Shown piece by piece: positions 10,271-23,837 of a stretch of 64,000 nucleotides of DNA (its first letter is position 1; each line of letters begins with the position of its first letter). Under the pieces are notes generated by a model that had not been told where the DNA came from, searched no databases, and saw nothing but the letters and a program-made list of their open reading frames with translations. The position numbers were made by a program, and so were the translations under genes. The stretch spans positions 21,703,657 through 21,767,656 of the forward strand of contig NC_046674.1 in NCBI RefSeq assembly GCF_003369915.1, written 5' to 3'. This stretch comes from Drosophila miranda (Eukaryota > Arthropoda > Insecta > Diptera > Drosophilidae).

Positions 10271-13200
10271 TTACAAGACGGCATGTTCATGTTCGTGGAA
10301 CACACTCTTTGCGTAGTTTATCTGAAAGAAAAAATATGCATGATGTGTGTTAATAAATTGTTTCATATTTTTGTATTAAATTATCAAAAACATTCACTTA
10401 CGCATCTGGATGCAGCTTCAGCACATTCCTCCGATCGACATCGTATTCTTGGTCGCGTAATCTTTGGAAGGTTGGTTGATATTTCAATGTAATGGCTAGA
10501 CGATTGCCTGCTTGTCGATGGGCTTGCGCCCATATTGGTTGTCAAGGGATGGCATGAGAGTATTTCGCTTAGATGCGACTGAAGCATAATGGTTGGATTT
10601 CCATCAGTAAGTGAGAATATCCGAACAAATTCTGTAGAAACAAGCAAACGCAATCTCGCCTCTTTATCGCTCCATAGATTCGGGTCATACGATATTATTT
10701 TTTCGTCAAAGTTCCTACGATTGATAAGGTATAGAAGCTGCTGTCCCTTACTCTGACGATTCGAGTACAATGGCAGAAGTCCGCCAGTGGCACCAGTCAC
10801 GCACCTGGGTAGCCGCTTTCTGTCCGGAGAAATTCTGGCTGTACCCCGGCTGGTTTCCCGCACAGCACTTGCTGTTTCTGAGGCCAAGTCAAGCACTCCG
10901 ATAATTGGCTTTGTGACTGTGCCCACTAAGCCTTTGCCAAGGCCACTGAGAAAGCCAGGAACGCCATCCGATTGAGCACCATCGTAGGTGTGTCGAACAA
11001 TACTGGTTACTCCTCCAAGTAAACCAAATCCGAATCCCTTCAAACCTGCTGCCAGGTGGCCGCCAGAAGTGTTTGTCTGTGGTTCCAAGATTCGAAGTCT
11101 GGTTTCATTGTCATGTTCATCGAGAACCACTTTTCCCAGACTATCAGATAATGTTTCTGTAAGCTTTGCTGTTGAATTCGATAAGCCATGGGCTACATTC
11201 TTGACTAGACTCGTCACCGAGCCTTCGAAAATGAGTCCAGAGACACCTTCGGAGAGATCGTTGGCGAATCCCAAGGGGTTTCCTAGAAAGTCCACACTAC
11301 CCAATATCGAAGCTGCGTGCCACTTGACTTGGTTTATGTAGTGCCTTTTCATTCCCTTCAGATACACGTTCAATGTCTCAAAGTGAAATTTATCCGAATA
11401 GCTGTCGAGCTCTATTAGCGCGTCTTCGAACTTAATGAGCGTAAGTCCTAGTTCCTTTTTGGTTTCTGATAGCTCGATGGGCAGCTTGGAAGAAGTACTC
11501 GCCGATAGTCGCACCTGTTGAGAGGCGGTTTACTTAATAATCAAATGATATGAATCGAAAGCTAATACACACCTGAGTTGAGCCAATATTTAAGTTTTCA
11601 AAGTAGTATCTTTTCATATTTTTGAGTATGAGTTTCTCCTCAAAGTTCTCGAAATCGTAAGCAACGCTTAAGCTTTGCCTGTTGGATTTTCCGTAGCCGA
11701 GAAAAGAAGCAACCTTAAGTATAAGCTTCTCTTCAAGGTTCGCAGCAATCGACGATTTTAAGTCCAGTGTGAGGTACTTGAAGATGATAGCGTTCTTATT
11801 CGGGCAGGGCAACATTTTCAGTTTCAGAACCACAGCGTTATCTTGCTCACCCTGTTCAGTGGGACAATTAGTATGTAGGGCCACTGGGGTGGCCGCATCC
11901 AATAGCTGATTGTCGATTTGTATAGACGAAATGGTCAAGTCCAATGAGTTCTCAAAGACGCTTTGCACTAAATCACAGTGTATGAGTTCCAGGCTTATAA
12001 ACATAAGCTCTTCACAGGGTTTCCGTGATATTATTGAAATACCGATGCCCTTCAGAAGTTCAACATTTATCTGAAATATAAAAAATTGTATTTTTTGATT
12101 GATTTTAGGTAACGTAATCACCTACCAGATACTCATGCAACGGTGATACCGTCCCTTCATTAGCCATTTGTCTATTGTTCAGAGAGGCATGCATCCATAT
12201 CAAATCAGGAGCTAGGTATACTGTATTTTGTCTAGTTTTTATATCGCCTATCTCGATGGTGCATATGGGACCATCCATCTTCATTGACAGCTCCAATTGA
12301 CCCGATCCTGGTCGTAGCTTTTGTGCCACAATATGTTGACTCATTGGAATGCTTCCATTGTTTCTTTTGCCACTAGTATTTTCGATGCGCCCCAGTACCG
12401 CTTCAGAGTTGGGCTGCAGACCATTGGCACTCCAGCGTGACTGAAAATGATTGGACCAGAGAGTGAATATCAGAGCGAATCCGACATAGTGGTGAAAGAT
12501 AACTCTTACCTGAACGCACATGTTGGCATGACACATCAATCGACCGCTTTCGAACCTCCATGTCTGTGTGGTGATTCTCTGCTTATTTGGTGTTCGAACC
12601 ACCAAAGTGGTAAACTCTGTGGGATTGGGAGCCCTGTCCAGGTCTAGTACCAGGCGGACAGCATGCGCCTCATTGGATTGAATTGGGGGCGTGGATCCTT
12701 CGTGCTCCAATTGACCGTTGGAGTTCATGAGCCACAGCTGGGAACGATCACCGGAATTCTTCTCCATTATGATAACTTTTTTTCCTCTAACACCCAAGAC
12801 TAGTTGCTGATAGTTTTGATCGGGTTTCCTTTCCTGATTGCTTAATCGGTCGAAGGTGTCGTGAAAGGCGATGTATATAAAGTTTGAGTACGTCAAGCTT
12901 CTTTTGATATTCGTCTTGTTGATTGGAAACTCAACCATATTTCCTCCAGGCGCTTCCACCAGCAACGTTTGTGTGCCTGAAGGGTCATCCATTACATAGG
13001 CTAGTGAGGATTGGGCACGAACGGGCGTAATCCAAGATGGTCTGGTGCCCGTTTGTGAGAAATTAATCGCAACTTCCGAGCAATTATCAATGCGTATCGG
13101 CGGGGGTAATGTTCGAGCGTCCGTGAACAAAAGAATATACGTGGCATCTTTCGAAATGACTTCCAACCGCAGGAAAAACATTTCACTCCAATCATTTCGT

Positions 13201-16200
13201 ACATTTATGTACAGACTTTGTACCTCATTGATGGGTATACCTTTGGACCAGCAGCAGCACTCTACATCCGGTATGCGTACACAAATATACTGCTCCTGAT
13301 CCCAATTTGGCCAATGAAAGGCGAAATTGCAATCGATTGGAGCTGAAATAATATTACTTGAACTGGGCTTATCCTAAAAAGACAGACAGAAAGTTTAGCA
13401 ATAAGTTTAGAGATGATGTACTGTACGATTTACTGACAATATCGCAGCGTTGTATAAATTCCAGTATGTAGCCACTTCGGTTGTGAAGATGGAATCTGGG
13501 CGATAAAGTTAGGAAAGTCGTGCAGGCATATAGTCCTCTTCCACGTCGTACGCTTATGCCGATTGCATAGCTACCCTTGGTATTTTCAGCTCGCAATTCC
13601 CTGTGACTGAGGTCCTTGTGCATGCTAAAGCTTTTGCACCACTAAAAAAGTAAAATATTTGGATACAAATTTAGTTTAATATAAAAATCAGTTGAGCATA
13701 CCAAATTGCTGGTTCCGAAGGCACCACCCAATCGTACTTCAAGGGCAGGCGATCCCTCTTGATCCGAAAACGAAAACATTAGCGGTGCCACCTGTCGGGC
13801 TGTTTCGTGCTCATCGAATTGCCCGGCCGCCGTGCTGTTGCTGCCGTCCTGCCTGTAAATGAGCGGCAGCCCAGTCTTGTTAATGATCCAAACCGGAGCA
13901 CTTATGTACACCTCCATGCCCTTGCCTTGGAAAGATTGAATAGATATGCGTAAGTGGAGTTCCCGCTTTTTGATGTCGATCAGCTTTAATTTTGGCTCAA
14001 CAATTCCGATGTGTCTGCTGGGGACTTTCACATGTCCCGACAGTTGAAAATTGTCCAAGGTAATGCTCAGGTTAAAGGGCTCGTATATATTGACGTTATA
14101 GATATTAATACTCTCGGATGCACCGATTCTGCCGGTGGCACTGTCGTGTATCTTAAACATTAGATCGCAACAAAGCATATTGTTTATTTTCAAAGGAGGT
14201 AACAGAGCGATTTTGTGCCCAGGCAAACCTGGCTCCTTGCAGTGAAATATTTCTCTATTTATACTGATTAGGGTATATAATAAGCTCTTATTCTTGTCAT
14301 AGCACACTAGCAGCTCTTGCATGCTATCGGTGCAGCAAAGTTTCCATAAAATCTCCTTATTGCTGAAGCCTATGTCGTCAGTATAATTTCCAGACAGCTC
14401 CTGATTCTCACTCGAACAATGCGCAATGTATATAGACGCATCGATAAATTTGAGCGGCAGAGACAGCTCATCGTTGGGTTTTATAATACTTATGGCGGAT
14501 AGGCCATCGCCGAAGTCACTCCTCAGCGTCGTCTTCAAAAAGATACTTCGATCTAGTTTGTTTGTCAGCCACAATGATGATTTCACTTTGATCAGCTTCT
14601 GTGCAGATCCAATCAACGAAATATCGAAGATTATTCGGCATTTTGTGGCCAAGTCAAGGGAATCAAGGTTCGTTGTCCGGAAGAACACACCGACTTTGTC
14701 CACTGACAGTGGTCCAATTAGTCTCCAGCCATGGATCTGTACGAATATCTGGTGCAAATTCAGCTGATGGGAGTGTATGTGTCTCAGTTTACTCTTTTGG
14801 ATGAAATCGAACGTTTTCGTCTCGTTGGGCGGGACAGAATGCCAGTTCTTTATAATCTCCAATTGATGCACATCCGAACATGACATGTCCCCAAGTGGTG
14901 CGTAAATGGGCTTGAACAGCAGCGGGGTTCCGGTCAGATTTTGCAGAGCAAACGGAATAAACGGCGAGCGTTGTCGAAAGTTCTTGGCTCCGTTGTCATT
15001 GAAATCGTTTGTCCAGTTCTTCAGCACCATGTTGAATAGCTCTATAAATGTTGATGTAATATTCAGCTTGAGCAACTGCTTGCTGAAGATCCCAATCTCG
15101 AGTCGTTTCTTATTCTCCACTTGACCTTTGGTGTATTTAAACTTGGCATTACACTCCCATGTTTCGGCCACCGGTTCCCAACCGCTGAGGCGACGATTGT
15201 AATAGTTGAGGGCGACTTCGGTCTCGACATTGGCCAGGATATAGTGTTGAATTTTGGACTGATGTTCCTTTGCCTTCAAATTCAGGTTGAAGAGCACCTT
15301 GGAGAGTGATACCTCGAGCAAAGGCACGTCCGCATCCATGCAATCGTCAATTATGAACACCGATATAACGTTCGCGTCGACCATTATCTCCTTCAGTTCC
15401 AGCGCAGGGTTTCGATTGGTGTTTTGCTTCTGTTGGGATAGCCACAGGGCGGCGTCGTTGATCTTCCAATTGTTTATTTGCATGGCATACAGGCAGTCAT
15501 TGATCGGAAATCCCATCGCCACGAGGGGCGCCACTCTTTCCAGATCACACTCGTCTGAGGATACGACCTTTTGTACTCTCGATGTTTGCGTGGGCAATAG
15601 CCTTGCCATTCTCGAGAAAAGTTTAACGTCGACATAGGAAAGCCGAATATTCAAAGGTTTTTGTACGAGAATGCTCAGGCAGTTGCTTCGCAGTTCTATG
15701 TTCAATGTGAATGGGTCAATTATGGACAGAGCACTGTCATCTTCGGCATCCAATGTGCAGGAAAAGATTTCCAAGTGATTGATATTCAACGATATCGGAA
15801 CGGAGAAGCTACTGGGCTTGTATGATATTACTGTGGTACTCTTTAAAATGATTGCCTCCGAGTCCAGACGACTGCAGTCTTCAGTGAATATAATCTCAGA
15901 GTCTGTAATATTTACAATGAATTCTGTGACAGAAATCGGTTGTGGGAGCGGCTTTTGCACTATTTGATAGGCCAAACTAGTATCTGACGAGGAAGATGTG
16001 GGTGAATCTTCCATCAGATATGCTTTAAGTTGTTCCAGAATATCCATAAGAGCGAAAACTCTCATATTATTCAACATTATTGTATACTTTGATAGACTTG
16101 CATTCTTCCTGCAGTGGATTTCCACTTGGACAGCATTCCTAGGCGTCGTACAAGTAGTATCCTTCTTTGAAGGCTGCAAGATATTTCTAAACACATTATC

Positions 16201-19200
16201 ATTGCCTACACCCGAGCCGTTTCGCTCGTCAACGATCAGTATGTTGGTCGATATTAGGTCAATATCTTGCGAACCATCGCTGAAAAAATCTATTTCCAGG
16301 GTCGACTTGATAAAGTGGATGCATGCCAATGGCTCTATGGGCGTATTTTGTGTCGTATTCAGAGTCAGCAATATGGAAACGTCTTCCAATAGGATTTGTA
16401 TTGAAATCAAGTTCAAAATGGTCTGCGACACTTCGCTCTTGGACACCAGACTAATCGAAGACAGCATTTCAATGGAGCTGGAGACATTGTTGGTGTATTT
16501 GGTATACACGTCGTCTATTTGCTCTCCAATATTATTATTCAGAAAGCTCCGAATCAGCTTGTACTGCTCAATGTTTATCATGCCATTTACTTTAGAAAAG
16601 GTCCCCTTCGTACTGATATCGGGGCACACTCGAATCCTCTCTGTTGAAAGATTTCTCTCCAACTGCAGATTAAGGTAGCAGGATTCTTTAAAGAATTCCT
16701 CCCCCAACCGCACAAACTTCATATTGGCGATGATAATTCGATCCCCATCACGATCGCTCTTTGGTTTCACTGAACTTCTTTCTCCCGAGAACATATTGAT
16801 GTTGACCAAATCGATGCGAATCACGTCCAAGACCTCGTTGGTTTTCGCAGAGTTTAACTTCTTACTTATGATACATGCCTCGCTGGCCAAATGAAAGCTA
16901 TTCGTAAGCGTAAGCTGCCCAAGATTGGCAATTATTACTTGTTTGTTGCTATACGATGCCGGTAGCACGATCACTGGCGAGTCCGCCTGAATGAAAAGTT
17001 TCATTTTTGTTGGCCGTAGACTTTGGTCGTTCTCCACATTATGTTTTTTTAGTTTTCGGATCACAGGCTAAAAGAAATCAGTGGGCAAGATATTAGTAAT
17101 CACATCACTAGCGAATTCTGTCTGTTACCGTTTGCAATTGCAGCAGATCCTTAACAAATAAATGTAGCTCTGTGGCGAATCTCTTTGTGTGTATATAATG
17201 TACTGCCGACATGCCGATTTTCAGTGTCGAGTCCACGTCTAACGTCTTTAGTACTTCCACATCGCATGGCTTTCTGTGAATATACACAATGGTCTATAAA
17301 TAATTGAAACAATAATTGGCGGAGACGGGGACAGGCACTCACTTTCTATAAAAGAAGTTCAATGCTTCTGTTCCGCTGGTGACAAACTTTTGCTTGTAAA
17401 TGTTTCCATACTGTGTAAGGTCAAACACCGACAAGGATCCCAAGTGTCCCTCAACAGATTTACCAAATTGGTCATGAATTATCTTAAATAGCGCGTTTGA
17501 CACATTCACTCTGGATAAGAGCGAGTCATTTCGAATCAACGTAAAGTTGAATGATCTTATTGATACCTTCAATGTACTAAAGAAATCGTTTGTATCTAAA
17601 AAGAATAAATAAAAGGGTTGGTTAGTAGTTTAGCTTTCTCTCTCTCTATCATGCTCGTCGGTGTGGCACCCCCTGGATGAGTAAGCGATAGGTCGTTGCT
17701 GGGAGGAATATTTCTTAGACTGAGTACCGGGTATTGTTTTACCTTTTTCAACCAGCTTCTTTCCTTGTGTAACTTTCTGATTATCGTTCTCTGCGGCGAT
17801 CAGACCGAAAAAGTCAAATATGGTGTACCAACGCTCCACGCAGATGGCCAAATTCAAGCAATTAAATTGAATTGAACTGAATTGATCCATCTCGGAGGTG
17901 CCTTTGGAGGGGCGTCCTCTATGCGAATTGTAGGTGACTAAAGTCTGACCTCCTCTCTTGCTTCCTTTGTCGTTTCTCTTGGAAAACTCCGATTTCTTGG
18001 CTCCATCGAAGTTTTGAAATGGATTTTTCTCCTGGAAGCATGAGGGCTCCGAGGTAGATCTATATTTCCGATAATTACAATGGGTCGGTATGTCCGGGCA
18101 CGATGATGAGGCTGATGCATTCTTTTTTTGGCCCTTTTCATGATTGACGGAAGTCACCATATTTCTGAACGGTGATGCGTTATCCGATTTCAGATCTTCC
18201 ATCAACACCGACTTTAATATTATTTCTATATCCTTGTCATAGCCTTTAACACGATGTTTAACATTGAAGTCCTTGAAGGTAATATTTATCAAGTCATCAT
18301 GGTGCTGGTTTTGTAAGTTGATTTGAAAAACAGGCACAGAAAACTGTATAATGGTGCAGATGGTATGTTCGTCAGTTATATCCGAATCTGGTATGCTAAC
18401 TCCACTGGGATCGGGGTATGCGGATTCAATTGCTTTGCCGTTTGAAAAATTCGTAGCATATTGAATGGACTCATTAAGTAGCTCATATCGTTTCCGATTG
18501 AGGGATACCTTAAGCGTTTCAACCATGCTGCCTTCAATCTACAATGAATAAACAGGAATAATCAGCATCTATACTATACATGTTCTTTTCTCTTAATGCA
18601 CTTACTGAAACCGTATCAAGTTTTCGTTCCTCACCATTGCCGTTCCCTTCGCTATAGCCGACCGAGAGCTGCAATGTAATAGCAGTATCGTGCAATATGG
18701 GAATGGCATCCTTATTCTTAGACGGATGCACATTGAAGCAGTTTTCACGTTCGTCAATGGTCATCGAGTATACGTATATGTTTTTGATCGCTATGGTATA
18801 GGATTCATCAAACTCATTCGAGTCATTTACAATCATATTGGAACAGGTCATCTTTCCCAAATTGGCAATCAAAACGTGCGTGCTTGTACTCGAAATCGGC
18901 AATAGAATAATTGGACTGTTGATAATGATGTCCAGTCTAAAATAAAACGGAAATTTAAGGGAAATTTTTAGGGAATTTAGATGTGGCGATAAATGTATTT
19001 ACCGGTTGTCATGACGATTCTTCTGGGGATTAACTGGTCGTGTCTGATCATTGACATCCGTTGCACGGATTTGTTGCACAAATTCCTTTGCCATATCGGT
19101 TGCCTTATTGCCTATAGAGGTAAAAAACTCTCTGAAAATACATAAAATTACTCAAGCTTAGCTCCTTAAAATTGTCTTGTATTACATCTAAGTTATTACC

Positions 19201-20959
19201 GCAAACTTCGTTTGAAATATGTGACGCATGCGTTTACATCTTGCAAAAATCGTGGACAATGGGTGTAGGAAACCGAGGCCATTCGCATTTGAACACTGCA
19301 TGTGGTTTTATCACTCCAGTGACTTTTAAAACTGAACGCATCGATTTCATCGCACTTGGAATCAGCGTCACATTCATGCACGTCCTCCAGATTTTTCGAA
19401 TATATTTCATGTGACAGTCTGTTGAGGACTGTTTGTCGGTTCAAGTCCGAGGTTCTTAATATTTGATCGCGCCCAACGGATAGAATCCTTGGGAGGAAAA
19501 AAGACTCTGGGGTTATGTCAATGATCTGTATACCTCCCAGGGATCCAAATACGGATAGCTCCGACTGAAATGAAGCATTTATTTTCGCTTCAGTCAAGGT
19601 CAGAGTCCCTACTTTGCGACCCTCGTGATTTATTTTATATAACAATAAAATATTCAGTCGAAAGAAGTCGAAGAATATTTCGTTATGGTTTTGCTGACTG
19701 GCATCATCGGGATCATCCAAATCGGCTGGTTCTTCAGAGGCTTCTTCCTTGATTCCACAACTCTCGTTTTGCAGCGTACTCGTACCTTGACTTAAAATTG
19801 TTCTTTTTGCAAAGTTTAAAATCTCAAGAATGGTGTCCTGATTGGCTATTATATCCAAATTGTTGAATTTTATGTCTGTGGAGTGAAGGTGCGTTGAATT
19901 GCTAGCGGTGGGCGCAACGATTTTTACCTTCACAGAAATTAAAGCAGATTCCGCATCTTCGCAGAAAGCAGCAATCGGATCTGCCAACACAAGATTAGAA
20001 TGAAATATGTATGTACTCTATATTCAGTTGCTCTTTTTTCCTTACTCTTTTGAATATTATACACTGCATTTTCGGTCATCGGAGCGCCTCGATAATCTGT
20101 GAACGTGAAAGGTAACGGCGATGCAGGAGTAATCGGTGAAGCGATTGGACTATGCTTTAGGCTGCCAGAAAAACTATCCATTCTAAATACGTAAAAATAA
20201 AATAAATATTTGATTTAAGAAGTTTTCTTCCTTAAGTACTTACCCCACATGTCGATGACTGGCCACTAATAACTCGAAGTCAGGCCCAAAGGACTGTATG
20301 GCATCTACCAAAAGTAGCCCATGCACGGACATTGTTATATTGGTTTCATTGGACTCCTTGATGATGCCCGCACGTGCGCCGATAATCTGTAGTTCAGCTA
20401 TGCTTTTTTCCTTTGACTGCATCTCTATCGCGAGCTGACCAATGGCAAACTCAACAATGACTCGACTGTTGTCTTCACTGCTGGCAATATCGTTGACCCA
20501 TTGCTCACTGGCGTACGTTTGGTTGCCGCCTTTATATACTTTGCGCACATCTTTGAGGGTATCTATAGTGGGATTCATTATGCTAAAGAAGTTATTGATG
20601 AGTACTTCATTTCCGTGTATCAGGATTGTGGGACAGGTGCCGAATAGCGTAAATGACGGATAGTCGGGATCCACAGTGAATATATTGCGCTGCTCCAGCG
20701 AAAGGGTTATATCAAATTTATCAATCAGGTGGAAGTTCGAGGCTGTTTTCAAGCAAGCCTGCCACCTTTCCTCGTACTTGCACACCAGTACTTGTAGATT
20801 TGAAAAGTTGATCGAGTATTTGTCATAGATCTTATTGTGCAAGACATATTCCAGCTCTAATTTTTTATTGAGCAAATGCTGTGCATTCTCAAGGACTGTT
20901 GGAGACTCTGAGCCACTTTTTTGTGATGCAGGCGGCGTAGAGCATGGCGTCATATAAGT

Positions 20960-20990
<31 letters not shown>

Positions 20991-23380
20991 GCATTAGCAT
21001 CAGCATTAGCATCAGCATTAGCATCAGCATTAGCATCAGCATGCGCATCAGCATTCACATCAGCATTCGCATCGATTTGAGGATGATTATCTACAGATGG
21101 ATCATCTGGAGCCGTCAACGGCAAGAATTTCTTCGCCTCATTTTTTCTCATTTCAAACTTTCCAAAGTCCAGCAGAACCATCAGCGAGTTGCCGACTTTG
21201 TAGTTTTCTAGAAATATTATGCGTGGTGCAAATATCTCAATCTCAAACATCCAGGTCTTGCGATTAACCTAAAAAGAACACCGATTACAAAATAATATTA
21301 TTATTTATATTTATATTCTATGTACTTGCCTCGTTTCCAATAAATAATTGATTCCAGTTTTTCAAAAAGTTCTTCCTTCTCTTTCCAAATCGGTTCGTGA
21401 CTATTGTTGAAGCATTTTCTTGATTTGAATCGGTTATAAAGTCCAGAATCCAATGAATTGCATCCTTATTGTACGTAAGATCCAAGCCTTTTGATTTAAT
21501 ATTAAGTTGAAATCTCAACTGATTTACATTTTCGTATCGCAGTTGAAATAGTACATCCTTTTCCAGAGTATTATTCAGCGTTGGGGGGTTCTCCGTCTGT
21601 GGCTTAATTAAGAATTTGTGTTTGGTATTGCTGTTCATTTTATCTAATAAATAAACTTCTTCTAATGATACTCCCACAGTGTAGGAAGTCAGCAGCGGAC
21701 TGAGCTGAAGAAATGACGAGAAATTATTGAATTGCATTTCCATGGATTTTCGGCTCTTGACATTCGTCTCATCGGACTGTATGATTAGCAGGCCTTTGAG
21801 TAGCTTAATTTCAAAGTGTCCAAGGACAGCATCACACTTCAAATCAGAGGAACTTTGCAGCGAGTCTTCTAGGGCGACCAAAATATCATCTTCCAAATGT
21901 TTTATGGATTCATCCTGCTCATTATTTGCAGTACTCGTTGAGTTGCTGTACCAGCCCATCCAGTTCGGAAACCAAAGAAATAACATATTCTTTCCCTTCA
22001 CATTGTGCGACTTGAACGACAGACCTTTGCTAAAGACTTTGTCAAAGCATATGCGTCTCAAAACACTTAAATCCGAGACGTTTCTGTCGGTTTCGATGTA
22101 CGTTTTAAACTCTTTGTCTGCGTCGGACAGAATCTCATTTGGATTTACTATGATCAATTCATGGAGGCGTATGTAACGCAGATTCTCCCTTAGAATGGCA
22201 AAGTTTTCCTCTCTCTTTTTGAATACGAAGCCATGACAAACTAGGGCATATTTCCACCACAACTTCGAATCGTCTGCAACACTACAACTCGGCTTTTTCA
22301 GTCTGTACTGTCTGATTTCCCTAATTTTACGTATTTCTGCAAGCTTGTCCAGCATTTGTAGACGCTGGACCTAAAATATCGAAAATATTTGTAGAAGAAA
22401 ATCTGCTGTGGAGTGGGAAAACTTACCTTAGATATATCTATAATTACTTCAGGAACTATTATCTCACACGAGACTCTGGGTTTGTCTTTTGTGCGAATAA
22501 CCTGTAGGCACTTCTCCCGTTTCCATCGAGCAGTTGCGCAAATTGGCTTAATGATAAAGTTGTGGGGCCGCAGCTCGCAAGTTGAATGCAATTTGCTGAG
22601 AATATCCTGATTGGTGAACGATTGGCACCGTATGTCTTCATGCAGAATATCCCAGTACACGGATAGCTCCTTTAGCTCTACTAATTTGTAGTTCATTTCG
22701 TTGTTGGCAGCTTTGAACGAGCCACTCGTCCAATTCGAATCGCAGGTCTGGGCTGTTAACGATGCGATTTTGATGCCGGTGGCGATTTTGGTTTTTCCCA
22801 CATCAACACTGTCTTCGTACCGGAAGTGGACATCAAATATCTTCAGCTCAATATTATCTATAATATTGGTTGCCATATTCGTGCCATATTTGAGCCAGTT
22901 GTTGTAGGAGGAAAAGTAATAGGATTCCATTTGCATTCCCTTTTCGGACCGCCAGCCCGCCTCAGCGTTGTCCAAGACCGCTAGCTTGTATTCCAGATCC
23001 TGAAGTTTCTCTTTGGCATAGTCCCAGCTATCAAGATTCTTTGGGCAAATTATACAGAAGAGCCCCTCCACCGATATGCACCACGGGGAGGTTCGGAATT
23101 GGCGGACGGGTACGTGGAGTTTGATTTTTCGTATACTGCCACCTACCACCTCCACCGGTAAGTTGAGCGCTCGTAGTGCATCTTTCCGTATCGGTATGTT
23201 CTCAAGCTCAACTTCGCCTTCAAGAGAAATACAATTTCAAAAATGAACGCATGAATTACATATGCAAGCATGTAAGTCGTTACCTGACAAAAGTGCAACA
23301 GATAATTGTACCGAATTCAAGTTTTCCAAGTATTTCCCCAGATAGGTATTCAAGGCCCACGTTATAAGTTCTCTTAACAT
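10271..23380 (-). CDS. Vps13D: Vps13D, VPS13-family bridge-like lipid transfer protein
   Basis: VPS13 proteins are long lipid-conducting rods at organelle contact sites; VPS13D acts in mitochondrial size, clearance and peroxisome biology. Eighteen exons (minus order): 23380-23284, 23217-22427, 22370-21330, 21268-20244, 20182-20046, 19980-19200, 19131-19003, 18936-18606, 18538-17743, 17595-17343, 17273-17129, 17067-13702, 13641-13438, 13373-12510, 12440-12126, 12070-11573, 11514-10402, 10321-10271. All phases agree, giving 3,979 codons including stop. The N-terminal chorein domain ([20 protein letters not shown]) marks the family. A UBA domain near residues 2347-2390 ([18 protein letters not shown]) is specific to the VPS13D subtype. 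The SHR-BD/VAB region lies around 2650-3150, and the ATG2-like C-terminal region from about 3590. The human protein is about 4,390 residues. Intron 3 appears to be GC-AG. The gene is divergent from the HSPBP1 homologue, with start codons 457 bases apart. Confidence 0.95.
20960..21075 (-). repeat. Coding minisatellite in Vps13D exon 4
   Basis: An (ATC)n tract (20960-20989) is followed by 12-base repeats GCATTAGCATCA, with variants, to about 21075. In the gene's sense direction they encode [17 protein letters not shown] repeats followed by nine Asp. The frame stays open and the region is probably length-polymorphic. Confidence 0.95.
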
Positions 23381-23837
23381 GGTTGTCGAATTACCGCAGC
23401 CGCTGTTACGGCCTTATATTTATGTTTCACTTGTTTCCAAACAAACATATGAGTAATTGGTACCATATGAGAGGAACTGTTTACACTTCATAAATACGGT
23501 AAATAACATATTGCAGTTATTTTCATAATGGGAACGTGGAACAGGGTCAGAAAATTGGCAAATCATTTCTGTTTCATATTTGTAGATATCAAAAGACTGT
23601 AATAACAATTACAATTCAAATTAAACAAAACTACTATTTTAGATTAAACTAGTAAAGTTACCCTTAAAGCTTATTAATGTAATAATATACATTTTTCAGG
23701 GCTTTTGATATTTTTTCTGTTCCAAGGTACCATCTCAATCATATCGACATAACAAGGTTCGATAGTCAATAAGTTCCATACCTAATTCCTTTACAACATG
23801 TGATAGATAGTTCGCCAAGAAATAAATAGTTTTGAAA
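23381..23837. promoter_or_regulatory. Divergent promoter region, Vps13D / HSPBP1 homologue
   Basis: 457 bases separate the two start codons. It contains imperfect ATCGA motifs around 23745-23765 but no perfect DRE and no clear TATA box. It probably drives both genes. Confidence 0.55.

Noticed and set aside
17273-17293. Acceptor at 17294-17295 for Vps13D exon 11.
   Set aside because: It would give a stop after 15 codons. The acceptor ending at 17274 (TATATTCACAG) restores the VPS13 sequence [15 protein letters not shown].
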